DNA of 64,000 nt, from positions 124,001 to 188,000 of the forward strand of contig JACKOQ010000002.1 in assembly GCA_024234215.1 (NCBI GenBank), read 5' to 3'. A model generated the notes under the pieces. It had not been told where the DNA came from. It ran no database searches and was given only the letters and a program-made list of their open reading frames with translations. The position numbers were made by a program, and so were the translations under genes. Below, piece after piece: positions 44,837-52,605 of this stretch. This DNA is from Pseudomonadales bacterium (GTDB taxonomy: Bacteria; Pseudomonadota; Gammaproteobacteria; Pseudomonadales; UBA5862). The stretch's first letter is position 1, and every line of letters begins with the position of its first letter.

Positions 44837-45163
44837 TGACTCTTTACTCCCTCTTTCTTGTTGGGGTTCCGCTCACCTGCGCATGGCGATCCACACTGAC
44901 CCGATGATTCAAAGACAAACCGGCCAGATCGCCCATGCACCCTTCGACCAATTGCTTGATCGCGACCTAGGGTACCGCAACTGCGGTGATGGAATAAACA
45001 GACCGCTCGGCCGCGGCCGGCATGGCTCCGGCACGCCCGGGGCCGCGGCTGCGGGGTTCACCACGACCACCCCTGCGGTCTACCATTGCACCGCTTGCAC
45101 GCCGATCGAGAACCGGCCGTTCCAGCACGGATGAATCTCCCCGCCACTGCCCAGGAGCCCACC
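44837..45163. other. Divergent intergenic region with GC palindromes
   Basis: This is 327 nt between the dehydrogenase operon (minus) and the carboxylesterase gene (plus). It should hold both promoters. Several GC-rich palindromic bits occur, such as ACCGC..GCGGT near 44973-44986 and CCGCGGCCGG near 45010. No regulator gene is adjacent. Confidence 0.5.
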
Positions 45164-46693
45164 ATGCCGATCGTCGAAACCCGCCACGGCCGTCTGCGTG
45201 GCAGCCTGCATCAGGGCATCGCGGCATTCAAGGGCATCCCCTACGCCGCACCACCGGTCGGTGCACTGCGCTGGAGGCCGCCGGCCGATCCCCTGCGCTG
45301 GAGCGGCGTGCGCGACGCCATCGACTACGGCCCCTGGGCACCGCAGCGCAGCTCCACCCTCGATGGCGTGATGGGCGCAGAGCAGGCGGCGCAGTCGGAG
45401 GATTGTCTGACGCTGAATCTCTGGAGCCCCGGCCTCGACCAGACCCGACGGCCGGTGATGGTGTGGATTCATGGCGGCAGCTTCGCCCGTGGCTCGGGTG
45501 GGCAGGGGTTGTTCGAGGGTCATGCGCTGAGCCGCCACGGCGACCTGGTCGTCGTCACGCTCAACTACCGCCTGGGGGTCTTCGGCTTCAGCCATCTGGC
45601 CACGGCGACCGCCGGCGCAGTTCCCGCCACCGGCAACGAGGGGCTGCTCGATCAGATCAAGGCGCTGCAGTGGGTGCAGGACAACATCGAACACTTTGGC
45701 GGCGATCCGCACAATGTCACGCTGTTCGGCGAGTCGGCCGGCGCGATGGCGATCGGCGCCCTGCTGACGTCGCCGGCGGCACGCGGCCTGTTCCACAAGG
45801 CGATCCTGCAATCGGGCGCCTGCCACAGCTTTGCCACCCTGGCCTCGGCGCCGCTGCTGGGCGAGGCGCTGCTGAAGGCCACCGGCCTCGACGCCGACCG
45901 GCTGTGCATGGCCAGCACGGCAGAGCTGCTGCTGGCGCAGCAGTCGATCGAGCATGGGCAGGTCGAGGGCTACCCGCTGGCACGCATCGGCGGTCTGCCA
46001 TTTCGGCCGGTGGTCGACGGCACGGTGCTGCCGGTCAGACCCTATGCAGCGATCGAGGCGGGGGTCGCGGCCGGCATTCCGCTGATGGTCGGCACCACCG
46101 CCGATGAGTGGCGGCTGTTCGGGGCGCTGCAACCGGCCATCACCGGTCTCAGCGAGGCGAACCTGTTCAAACGCCTGGGCTACTTCATCGACCACGCCCA
46201 ACTCCCCGCACTGGTCGACAGCTACCGGCAGACACTGGTTGCACGCGGCATCGAACCCACCCCGCCCGAGCTGTTCATGGCGATTCAGACCGACCGCGTC
46301 TTTCGCATCCCTGCACTGCGGCTGCTGGAGCGGCAGCAGCCGCATGAGCACCGTCTCTACAGCTACCTGTTCGACTGGAAATCGCCGGCCGCCGGCGGCG
46401 CACTGGGCGCCTGCCATGCCATCGAGCTGGCCTATGTCTTCGGCACCCACACCAAGCCGGGCGCCGCCGGCTTCTTTGGCACCGGCGCGGCGGCGGATGC
46501 GCTGGCGCGGCAGTGCATGAGCGCCTGGAGCGCGTTCGCCCGCAACGGCGATCCGGGCTGGCCTGCCTATGATTCCGAGCAGCGTGCCACGATGATCCTC
46601 GGCGAACGCTGTCGCAGCGAACAGGCGCCGTTCGACCGCGAACGCGCGGCCTGGGAGTCGATCGACGACCTGGCTCTGGGGTCGCTGGCATGA
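45164..46693 (+). CDS. Type B carboxylesterase/lipase
   Basis: The protein has 509 residues of alpha/beta-hydrolase. GIPYAAPPVGALRWRPP, SEDCLTLNLWSPG, WIHGGSFARGSG (oxyanion hole) and FGESAGAMAIGALL with the nucleophile Ser. The C-terminal catalytic His lies probably in GACHAIELAYVFG. Substrate unknown. ATG 45164 has CAGGAG upstream and starts at MPIVETRHGRLRG, the usual opening. Confidence 0.93.
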   Translation: MPIVETRHGRLRGSLHQGIAAFKGIPYAAPPVGALRWRPPADPLRWSGVRDAIDYGPWAPQRSSTLDGVMGAEQAAQSEDCLTLNLWSPGLDQTRRPVMVWIHGGSFARGSGGQGLFEGHALSRHGDLVVVTLNYRLGVFGFSHLATATAGAVPATGNEGLLDQIKALQWVQDNIEHFGGDPHNVTLFGESAGAMAIGALLTSPAARGLFHKAILQSGACHSFATLASAPLLGEALLKATGLDADRLCMASTAELLLAQQSIEHGQVEGYPLARIGGLPFRPVVDGTVLPVRPYAAIEAGVAAGIPLMVGTTADEWRLFGALQPAITGLSEANLFKRLGYFIDHAQLPALVDSYRQTLVARGIEPTPPELFMAIQTDRVFRIPALRLLERQQPHEHRLYSYLFDWKSPAAGGALGACHAIELAYVFGTHTKPGAAGFFGTGAAADALARQCMSAWSAFARNGDPGWPAYDSEQRATMILGERCRSEQAPFDRERAAWESIDDLALGSLA

Positions 46694-46737
46694 TCGGTTC
46701 GACCCAGCAATTCACACCCGCTGGAGCATGAGACCCC

Positions 46738-47175
46738 ATGCGCATCTGGTCTCTTCATCCCCGTTACCTCGACACCAAGGGCCTGGTCGCCCTCTGGCGC
46801 GAGGCCCTGCTGGCACAGGCCGTGCTGGCCGGGCAGACCCGCGGCTACCAACGCCACCCGCAACTGCTGCGCTTCTCGCGCAGTGCCAATCCGGATCATG
46901 CCATCGCCAGCTACCTGCGGGCAGTCCATGCCGAAGCGACCCACCGCGGTTACCGCTTCGATGCCGCCAAGATCGGTCCGGGTGAGGTGACGACGCCCAT
47001 GCCGGTGACGCAGGGACAACTGCTGTACGAGTGGAGCCACCTCGTCCGCAAGCTGCACACACGCGCACCAGCCTGGCTCGACGGGCTCGACAGCGTGGGG
47101 CAACCCGATCCCCACCCGCTGTTCAGGGTGGTGGCCGGCGAGATCGAACCCTGGGAAGTGATCACGGCACAGTGA
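46738..47175 (+). CDS. Pyrimidine-dimer DNA glycosylase/endonuclease V-like protein
   Basis: The protein has 145 residues. MRIWSLHPRYLDTKGLVALWREALLAQAVL and HPQLLRFSRSANP, with YEWSHLVRKLHTR, match proteins annotated as Pyr_excise-type (T4 endonuclease V-like). In T4 the N-terminal Thr is the nucleophile; here the N-terminus is MRIW, so activity is uncertain. If active it would cut at UV dimers. It is in the same run as the following DMT-type gene. Confidence 0.7.
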   Translation: MRIWSLHPRYLDTKGLVALWREALLAQAVLAGQTRGYQRHPQLLRFSRSANPDHAIASYLRAVHAEATHRGYRFDAAKIGPGEVTTPMPVTQGQLLYEWSHLVRKLHTRAPAWLDGLDSVGQPDPHPLFRVVAGEIEPWEVITAQ

Positions 47176-47182
47176 GATCCCG

Positions 47183-47554
47183 ATGCTGACCGGCACCCTC
47201 CATCCCCTCTGGCTGACCGTGCTGCTGCTGTCGCTCAGCAATGTCTTCATGACCTTCGCCTGGTATGCCCATTTGAAGGCGTTGAGCCACAAACCCTGGA
47301 TCGTCGCCGCACTCATCAGTTGGGGCATCGCCCTCTTCGAATACCTGCTGCAGGTGCCCGCCAACCGCATCGGCCACAGCGTGCTGTCGGTCGCCCAATT
47401 GAAGATTCTGCAAGAGGCCATCACCCTGACGGTCTTCGTCCCCTTTGCGCTGTTCTACCTGAAGGAGCCGCTGAAGCTCGACTACCTGTGGGCCGCGCTC
47501 TGCGTGCTGGGGGCGGTCTACTTCATTTTCCGCAGCCGCTGGAACGCCATTTGA
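47183..47554 (+). CDS. DMT-type small membrane protein (DUF486)
   Basis: The protein has 123 residues with four membrane helices. FMTFAWYAHLKAL, SWGIALFEYLLQVPANRIG and QLKILQEAITLTVFVPFALFYLKEPLKLDYLWA are the DUF486 hallmarks. Function unknown; it resembles half a drug/metabolite transporter and could work as a dimer. Confidence 0.88.
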   Translation: MLTGTLHPLWLTVLLLSLSNVFMTFAWYAHLKALSHKPWIVAALISWGIALFEYLLQVPANRIGHSVLSVAQLKILQEAITLTVFVPFALFYLKEPLKLDYLWAALCVLGAVYFIFRSRWNAI

Positions 47555-47609
47555 TATGCTGTCATGCGTCACAGCCGCATGACCCGCCATCCACCCGAAG
47601 TCACCGCCG

Positions 47610-49004
47610 ATGAACCAATTCGCCTCCTCTCCTTTTCTGCAAAACCTCCACACCCTGCTCGGCAGCGGTCTGCTGACCGATCCGGTCGAGTGTCATCCCT
47701 ATGGCGGCGACTGGAGCCGGCAGCATGAGCCCGCGCCACTGGCGGTGGCGCTGCCGCGCAGCGTCGACGAAGTGGTGACGCTGGTGAAGCTGGCGCGCGA
47801 GTTCGGCGTGGCGCTGGTGCCTTCGGGCGGACGCACCGGCCTCAGTGGCGCGGCGGTGGCCGCCCACGGCGAGCTGGTGGTCGCTTTCGACCGGATGCAG
47901 CGCATCCTCGATTTCAACCCGATCGACCGCACCGTCACCGTCGAGGCCGGGCTGGTGACCGCGCAGTTGCAGCAGTTCGCGCAGCAGCAGGGGCTGTTCT
48001 ATCCGGTCGATTTCGCCTCGGCCGGCTCCAGCCGCATCGGCGGCAACATCGCCACCAATGCCGGCGGCATCAAGGTGATCCGCTACGGCCTGACCCGCGA
48101 CTGGGTGGCCGGACTGAAGGTGGTGACCGGCAGCGGTGAACTGCTCGAGCTGAACCAGGGGCTGATCAAGAATGCCACCGGCTACGACCTGCGCCACCTC
48201 TTCATCGGCTCCGAAGGCACCCTCGGGCTGATCGTCGAGGCCACGCTGCGGCTGACGCTGCCGCCACGACCGCTCAAGGTGGCGGTGCTCGGCGTGCCGG
48301 GGCTCTCCGCCATCATGGAGGTGCTCGCAGCCTTTCGCAGCCGGGTGGCCCTGACCGCCTTCGAGTTCTTCTCCGAGGCCGCACTCACCCACGTGGTGCA
48401 GCGCACCGGCCTGCCACGCCCCTTCGAAGAGGCCACCCCCTACTACTGTCTGGTGGAACTGGAGTGCGAGCCACATGAAGAGGCGCAACTGCTGGCCTGC
48501 TTCGAGCACTGCCTCGAATCAGGCTGGGTCAGCGACGGCGTGATCAGCCAGAGCGAGGCGCAACTGCGCAACCTGTGGCGGCTGCGCGAGGACATCTCCG
48601 AGACCATCGCCCCCTTCACCCCCTACAAGAACGACCTGGCGGTGCGCATCTCGGCCATCCCGGCCTTTCTGCAGGCGGTCGATGCACTGGTACAGCAGCA
48701 CTATCCCGAATTCGAGGTGATCTGGTTCGGCCACATCGGCGATGGCAACCTCCACCTCAACATCCTCAAACCGGCCAACTGGGAGAAGAGCGCCTTCTTC
48801 GCCGAATGCGCCAAGGTCAGCGAACTGATCTTCGCCGAGGTGAAGCGGGCCGGCGGCAGCATCTCCGCCGAACATGGCGTGGGTCTGCTGAAGAAGCCCT
48901 ACCTCGGCTACAGCCGCGCCCCGGCCGAGATCGCACTGATGCGCGGCATCAAGGCGGCCTTCGACCCCGATGGCATTCTCAACCCCGGCAAGATCTTCGA
49001 TTGA
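47610..49004 (+). CDS. FAD-linked oxidase, D-2-hydroxyacid dehydrogenase type
   Basis: The protein has 464 residues. PCMH-type FAD domain: PSGGRTGLSGAAVAAHGELVV, DFASAGSSRIGGNIATNAGG, GYDLRHLFIGSEGTLGLI. The C-terminal part has metal site GHIGDGNLHLNIL and SAEHGVGLLKKPYL. It resembles GlcD and D-2-hydroxyglutarate dehydrogenase; the latter is my preference because of size and single-gene context without GlcE/F. Confidence 0.9.
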   Translation: MNQFASSPFLQNLHTLLGSGLLTDPVECHPYGGDWSRQHEPAPLAVALPRSVDEVVTLVKLAREFGVALVPSGGRTGLSGAAVAAHGELVVAFDRMQRILDFNPIDRTVTVEAGLVTAQLQQFAQQQGLFYPVDFASAGSSRIGGNIATNAGGIKVIRYGLTRDWVAGLKVVTGSGELLELNQGLIKNATGYDLRHLFIGSEGTLGLIVEATLRLTLPPRPLKVAVLGVPGLSAIMEVLAAFRSRVALTAFEFFSEAALTHVVQRTGLPRPFEEATPYYCLVELECEPHEEAQLLACFEHCLESGWVSDGVISQSEAQLRNLWRLREDISETIAPFTPYKNDLAVRISAIPAFLQAVDALVQQHYPEFEVIWFGHIGDGNLHLNILKPANWEKSAFFAECAKVSELIFAEVKRAGGSISAEHGVGLLKKPYLGYSRAPAEIALMRGIKAAFDPDGILNPGKIFD

Positions 49005-49050
49005 CCTGGGGCCGCCCGGCAGGTCCCCCGCAGCACCACGGAGCAGACCG

Positions 49051-49716
49051 ATGAGTCACCCACCCCATTGGCAGCATGGCGGCGCGACACCCTGGCCGCT
49101 GGGCAAGATCCTCTGCGTCGGCCGCAACTATGCCGAACATGCCCGCGAGCTGGGCAATCCGCAGCCGGCGGAACCGATCCTCTTCATCAAACCCGCCACG
49201 GCGGCCGTAGACTTCAAACGCCCCTGGTCGATTCCGACCGACCGGGGCGCCTGCCATGTCGAAACCGAACTGGCGCTGCTGATCGGTCAGCCGCTGCGCC
49301 GGGCAGCCGCGGAGCAGACCATGGCGGCGATCGCCGGCTACGGCATCGGGCTCGACCTGACGCTGCGCGAGCTGCAGAACCGCCTGAAGCAGGCCGGCCA
49401 CCCCTGGGAGGTGGCCAAGGCCTTCGACGGCAGTTGCCCGCTCACCCCCTTCATCCCGGCCGCCGAACTGGGCGACCCGACACGACTGTGCTTCACGCTC
49501 GAACTCAATGGCCGACCGCAGCAGCGCGGTGACGTGACACAGATGCTGTTTTCGATTCCGCAACTGCTGCAGACGATGAGCCACCACTTCACCCTGCTGC
49601 CCGGCGACGTGGTGCTGACCGGCACCCCGGCCGGCGTCACTGCGCTGCAACCGGGCGACCGGTTGCGGTTGACGCTGGCCCAGCACCAGTGGCAGGGCGA
49701 GGTGGCGGCAGGCTGA
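49051..49716 (+). CDS. Fumarylacetoacetate hydrolase family protein
   Basis: The protein has 221 residues. ILCVGRNYAEHARELGN, CHVETELALLIGQPLR (metal-binding E-x-E), GIGLDLTLRELQ and LLPGDVVLTGTPAGVTALQPGD. Such YcgM-like proteins act on acylpyruvates or oxaloacetate. It is the last ordinary gene before the integron remnant. Confidence 0.92.
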   Translation: MSHPPHWQHGGATPWPLGKILCVGRNYAEHARELGNPQPAEPILFIKPATAAVDFKRPWSIPTDRGACHVETELALLIGQPLRRAAAEQTMAAIAGYGIGLDLTLRELQNRLKQAGHPWEVAKAFDGSCPLTPFIPAAELGDPTRLCFTLELNGRPQQRGDVTQMLFSIPQLLQTMSHHFTLLPGDVVLTGTPAGVTALQPGDRLRLTLAQHQWQGEVAAG

Positions 49717-49859
49717 GGCTTGTTATCCTTGGCTGCGCGCCCTTTGCTTGCCGCTCACCTCGTGCGGCCGATGATCGCACCGGAAAAAGAGAGATCGGAG
49801 CGCGGAAATGGCGACAGACCACGGTTCATTCAATATCGCAGTTTGGGAAAGCGCCTTGA

Positions 49860-50036
49860 TCAAGAATGGGAAACCGTGGTCTGTCCCCGATTCTGCAGTC
49901 CGTCCCCGATTCGGTCCCGGATGCTGTAGTTCAACCGCCGGATGTGGGCGCGTACCTCATCCAGCAGCTTCGGCTTGGATGCCCCGCCGGAGGCGTGGTC
50001 GACAATCGTTTTGGGGTGTACTACCACGTTTGACAT
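49860..50036 (-). pseudogene. 5' fragment of an integron integrase gene
   Basis: The ATG is at 50036. The first ~40 codons (to 49917) read MSNVVVHPKTIVDHASGG, then ASKPKLLDEVRAHIRRLNYSIR, which is the characteristic start of IntI proteins (PKLLDxVRxxIRxxxYSIRT...). After that the frame runs straight into repeated sequence (DRIGDGLQNRGQTTV) and stops at 49860. The catalytic tyrosine-recombinase core is absent, so the product cannot recombine. Orientation opposite to the cassettes is normal for an integron. Confidence 0.75.
49870..49893 (-). repeat. Left inverted repeat of integron segment
   Basis: The reverse strand reads GAAT then CGGGGACAGACCACGGTTTC. It matches the right copy at 52606-52629 in 23 of 24 positions. 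A further partial copy of its inner part (GACAGACCACGGTT, 49813-49826) lies just outside in the opposite direction, so a 14-bp hairpin can form across 49813-49885. Confidence 0.85.
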
Positions 50037-50057
50037 GACGCTTAACCTCGGTATAGC
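50030..50057 (+). promoter_or_regulatory. Pc-like cassette promoter
   Basis: TTGACA (50030-50035) and TATAGC (50052-50057) are 16 nt apart and point to the cassettes. The -35 is perfect; the -10 keeps TATA. It overlaps the integrase start codon, as cassette promoters often do, and lies about 90 nt before the beta-lactamase start. Confidence 0.65.
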
Positions 50058-50132
50058 CTTGCCCGGCAAGATATTAGACACCCGTAAGGTGTAAAACAAG
50101 CCACCTTTTGGGGTGTCCATTTATAGTTAGCC
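50037..50132 (+). other. Probable attI recombination site
   Basis: It is the stretch between the integrase start codon and the first cassette. It ends in GTTAGCC (50126-50132), the usual G/TTRRRY-type crossover of the first cassette. A two-part stem (GACACCC 50077-50083 with GGGTGTC 50111-50117; AAGGTG 50086-50091 with CACCTT 50102-50107) lies inside. It does not look like the class 1 attI1 I know. Confidence 0.6.
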
Positions 50133-50146
50133 ACCAAGAAGGTGCC

Positions 50147-50947
50147 ATGAAAACATTTGCCGCATATGTAATTATCGCGTGTCTTTCGAGTACGGCATTA
50201 GCTGGTTCAATTACAGAAAATACGTCTTGGAACAAAGAGTTCTCTGCCGAAGCCGTCAATGGTGTCTTCGTGCTTTGTAAAAGTAGCAGTAAATCCTGCG
50301 CTACCAATGACTTAGCTCGTGCATCAAAGGAATATCTTCCAGCATCAACATTTAAGATCCCCAGCGCAATTATCGGCCTAGAAACTGGTGTCATAAAGAA
50401 TGAGCATCAGGTTTTCAAATGGGACGGAAAGCCAAGAGCCATGAAGCAATGGGAAAGAGACTTGACCTTAAGAGGGGCAATACAAGTTTCAGCTGTTCCC
50501 GTATTTCAACAAATCGCCAGAGAAGTTGGCGAAGTAAGAATGCAGAAATACCTTAAAAAATTTTCCTATGGCAACCAGAATATCAGTGGTGGCATTGACA
50601 AATTCTGGTTGGAAGGCCAGCTTAGAATTTCCGCAGTTAATCAAGTGGAGTTTCTAGAGTCTCTATATTTAAATAAATTGTCAGCATCTAAAGAAAACCA
50701 GCTAATAGTAAAAGAGGCTTTGGTAACGGAGGCGGCACCTGAATATCTAGTGCATTCAAAAACTGGTTTTTCTGGTGTGGGAACTGAGTCAAATCCTGGT
50801 GTCGCATGGTGGGTTGGGTGGGTTGAGAAGGAGACAGAGGTTTACTTTTTCGCCTTTAACATGGATATAGACAACGAAAGTAAGTTGCCGCTAAGAAAAT
50901 CCATTCCCACCAAAATCATGGAAAGTGAGGGCATCATTGGTGGCTAA
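50147..50947 (+). CDS. blaOXA: Class D beta-lactamase, OXA-10 group
   Basis: The protein has 266 residues, as in OXA-10. Signal peptide of 20 residues; active-site motif STFK with Ser67 and Lys70 (carbamylated in the family), SAV at 115-117, YGN and KTG (205-207). As I recall the OXA-10 sequence, it is identical except for Ser instead of Asn at position 73 (STFKIPS), the change reported for OXA-17. It hydrolyses penicillins and some cephalosporins in the periplasm. The ATG 50147 lies 21 nt after the crossover point. AT-rich composition differs strongly from the neighbours, so it has been transferred. Confidence 0.97.
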   Translation: MKTFAAYVIIACLSSTALAGSITENTSWNKEFSAEAVNGVFVLCKSSSKSCATNDLARASKEYLPASTFKIPSAIIGLETGVIKNEHQVFKWDGKPRAMKQWERDLTLRGAIQVSAVPVFQQIAREVGEVRMQKYLKKFSYGNQNISGGIDKFWLEGQLRISAVNQVEFLESLYLNKLSASKENQLIVKEALVTEAAPEYLVHSKTGFSGVGTESNPGVAWWVGWVEKETEVYFFAFNMDIDNESKLPLRKSIPTKIMESEGIIGG

Positions 50948-51052
50948 CAAGTCGCTCAAGGTCGCTCCCTGCGGTCGCTGGACAGTCCCAGTCGGCGCAT
51001 GCTTCGCATTTTATGCGCCGCCTGTGCCTGCCCCTTAGCTCCAACGTTAGCG
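50942..51052 (+). other. attC site of the OXA cassette
   Basis: It runs from GCTAAC to GTTAGC (111 nt). The outer arms pair perfectly, and CTCAAGG with CCTTAG pair with one extra unpaired base, the extrahelical base typical of attC. The beta-lactamase stop codon TAA (50945-50947) lies in the first arm. Confidence 0.8.
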
Positions 51053-51076
51053 CCCGCAAGAAATCGTGAGGTAATC

Positions 51077-51472
51077 ATGTACATTCCGCCCGGCTTCAAT
51101 ACGATCACGCCGTACTTTTTCGTCAAGGGTGCCGACCAATTCGTTGCGTTCCTTGTCAAAGCTTTTGGTGGCATCGAAGTGCTTCGCAGCTTGCGCCCCG
51201 ACGGCTGCATTGCCAATACGCAGGTTCGCATCGGCACATCCACCATCATGGCAAGCGAGGCTGGCGGCCAGTACGCACCCATGCCAATGGCTTGCTACAT
51301 CTACGTCGAGAACGCTGATAAGGCTATGGAACAGGCGCTTGCGGCCGGGGGCACGCTGGAAATGGAGGTCAGCGACATGCCCTATGGCGACCGTCAAGGC
51401 GGCATCAAAGATCCGCATGGCAATATCTGGTGGGTCTCTGAGCGCCTTGTCCACGCGCCGTATTCAACGTGA
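51077..51472 (+). CDS. VOC/glyoxalase-fold cassette protein
   Basis: The protein has 131 residues: ITPYFFVKGADQFVAFLVKAFGG, ANTQVRIGTSTIMASEA, CYIYVENADKAMEQALAAGGT and YGDRQGGIKDPHGNIWWVSE. This is the PhnB-like VOC fold (paired beta-alpha-beta-beta-beta). Members include glyoxalases and bleomycin-binding proteins, but this sequence gives no specific clue. It sits between two attC sites, so it is a cassette gene. GAGG lies upstream of ATG 51077. Confidence 0.88.
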   Translation: MYIPPGFNTITPYFFVKGADQFVAFLVKAFGGIEVLRSLRPDGCIANTQVRIGTSTIMASEAGGQYAPMPMACYIYVENADKAMEQALAAGGTLEMEVSDMPYGDRQGGIKDPHGNIWWVSERLVHAPYST

Positions 51473-51481
51473 GCGTGCGGG

Positions 51482-51539
51482 CTCTAACATGTCAATGCAG
51501 CGGACGCGGTTCCCGCGCCGCTGATTTCCGGCGTTAGGC
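51482..51539 (+). other. attC site of the VOC cassette
   Basis: CTCTAAC at 51482-51488 and GTTAGGC at 51533-51539 bound a 58-nt element whose inner arms, CAGCGG plus CGCGG and CCGCG plus CCGCTG, pair with a single bulged A. This is a classic short attC. Confidence 0.85.
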
Positions 51540-51567
51540 GCCATGCCCCAAATCAGAGGTAGCTAAA

Positions 51568-52230
51568 ATGCACATCGCCATACTCACTTTCCAAGGCTTC
51601 AACGAGCTCGACTCCCTCGTGGCGCTCGGCGTGCTTAACCGAATCAAGAAACCAGACTGGCGCGTCACGCTCTGCTGTCCGGAGAGCGCAGTCACTTCAA
51701 TGAACGGCGTGACCGTGCATGGGCAGTCAACCCTTGCGGAAGCGGTTTCCGCTGACGCGGTTATTGTCGGCAGCGGCATCAAAACGCGAGAGGTCGTAAA
51801 CGACTCAGCCGTCATGTCGGCTCTGCGCCTGGATCCCGCGCGCCAGCTTATCGGAGCGCAATGCTCCGGTACGCTCATCCTTGCCAAGCTTGGCATACTC
51901 GCCAACGTTCCTGCATGCACCGATCTCACAACCAAACCCTGGGTACAAGAAGCCGGGGTTGAAGTACTGAACCAACCCTTCTACGCATCGGGCAACATCG
52001 CCACCGCCGGAGGTTGTTTCGCGTCGCAATATCTGGCCGCATGGATTATTGCCCGCGCCGAGGGCAACGAAGCCGCCAAGGAAGCATTGCATTACGTGGC
52101 CCCGGTTGGCGAGAAGGACGAGTACGTTTCAAGAGCAATGAAAAACATAGAGCCGTATATCGGTACGGTAACGCCTAACCATGCGCTGCACCGGACTCCG
52201 CTTCGCTCCGCCGGTGAGCTTGGTCGTTAG
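51568..52230 (+). CDS. DJ-1/PfpI family cassette protein
   Basis: The protein has 220 residues. AILTFQGFNELDSLVALGVL, ADAVIVGSGIKTREVVND, IGAQCSGTLILAKLGIL (nucleophile-elbow Cys) and GGCFASQYLAAWII. Such proteins include glyoxalase III, isonitrile hydratase-like and regulator domains; the function is open. The final ~18 residues (PNHALHRTPLRSAGELGR) are the translation of attC, and the stop TAG lies in the attC crossover sequence. Confidence 0.9.
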   Translation: MHIAILTFQGFNELDSLVALGVLNRIKKPDWRVTLCCPESAVTSMNGVTVHGQSTLAEAVSADAVIVGSGIKTREVVNDSAVMSALRLDPARQLIGAQCSGTLILAKLGILANVPACTDLTTKPWVQEAGVEVLNQPFYASGNIATAGGCFASQYLAAWIIARAEGNEAAKEALHYVAPVGEKDEYVSRAMKNIEPYIGTVTPNHALHRTPLRSAGELGR

Positions 52231-52232
52231 GC
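52173..52232 (+). other. attC site of the DJ-1 cassette
   Basis: GCCTAAC (52173-52179) and GTTAGGC (52226-52232) are perfect inverse core sites, 60 nt end to end, with an inner CACCGG/CCGGTG stem. It is the length of the classical 59-base element. Confidence 0.9.
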
Positions 52233-52295
52233 CACTGCGGATCTAACGTCGCAGCTGCCCTTTATGCGAGAAAATCCGATCCATCTGCTTCTAGA

Positions 52296-52520
52296 TTAAG
52301 CGGTTACTCGGCCGACTATTCGTCGTACCCAGGGAGCCACGATTGCGACAGTTGGAAAGGCTACCGGCCATGTCGTTAGACAGCTTCTGAGCCACTGTGC
52401 AGGGAATCCGGACTGCACCCCCTGTGAGATCGCGAGGACGAAGGCCGACACGATGCAGACCATGATGGCCGAGAGTAAGGCACTGAAAAGGATTGGTGCA
52501 AAACGAGCGGGAATACGCAT
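52296..52520 (-). CDS. DUF2798 family small membrane protein
   Basis: The protein has 74 residues with two membrane helices: RFAPILFSALLSAIMVCIVSAFVLA and WPVAFPTVAIVAPWVRRIV. The pattern matches DUF2798, a family of unknown role. ATG 52520 is preceded by CAGGAGA. It is opposite to the cassettes, so it may be a reversed cassette or a resident gene; no clear attC lies at its 3' end. Confidence 0.78.
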   Translation of the reverse strand: MRIPARFAPILFSALLSAIMVCIVSAFVLAISQGVQSGFPAQWLRSCLTTWPVAFPTVAIVAPWVRRIVGRVTA

Positions 52521-52605
52521 TGAATTCTCCTGAGTTTGGTTGACCTAAATAAGAAAATTGTTGTTGGTTGGACCGCGTTTCAAGTAATGAGGCTCTGCAG
52601 TCGGA

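Noticed and set aside
50040..50132. GCTTAAC to GTTAGCC as an attC of a lost cassette
   Set aside because: The stretch starts at the integrase start codon and leads the array, so attI is the simpler reading; the inner arms do not form the usual attC pairing.
52241..52381. ATCTAAC...GTTAGAC as a fourth attC
   Set aside because: The second core lies inside the DUF2798 gene and no complementary inner arms were found.
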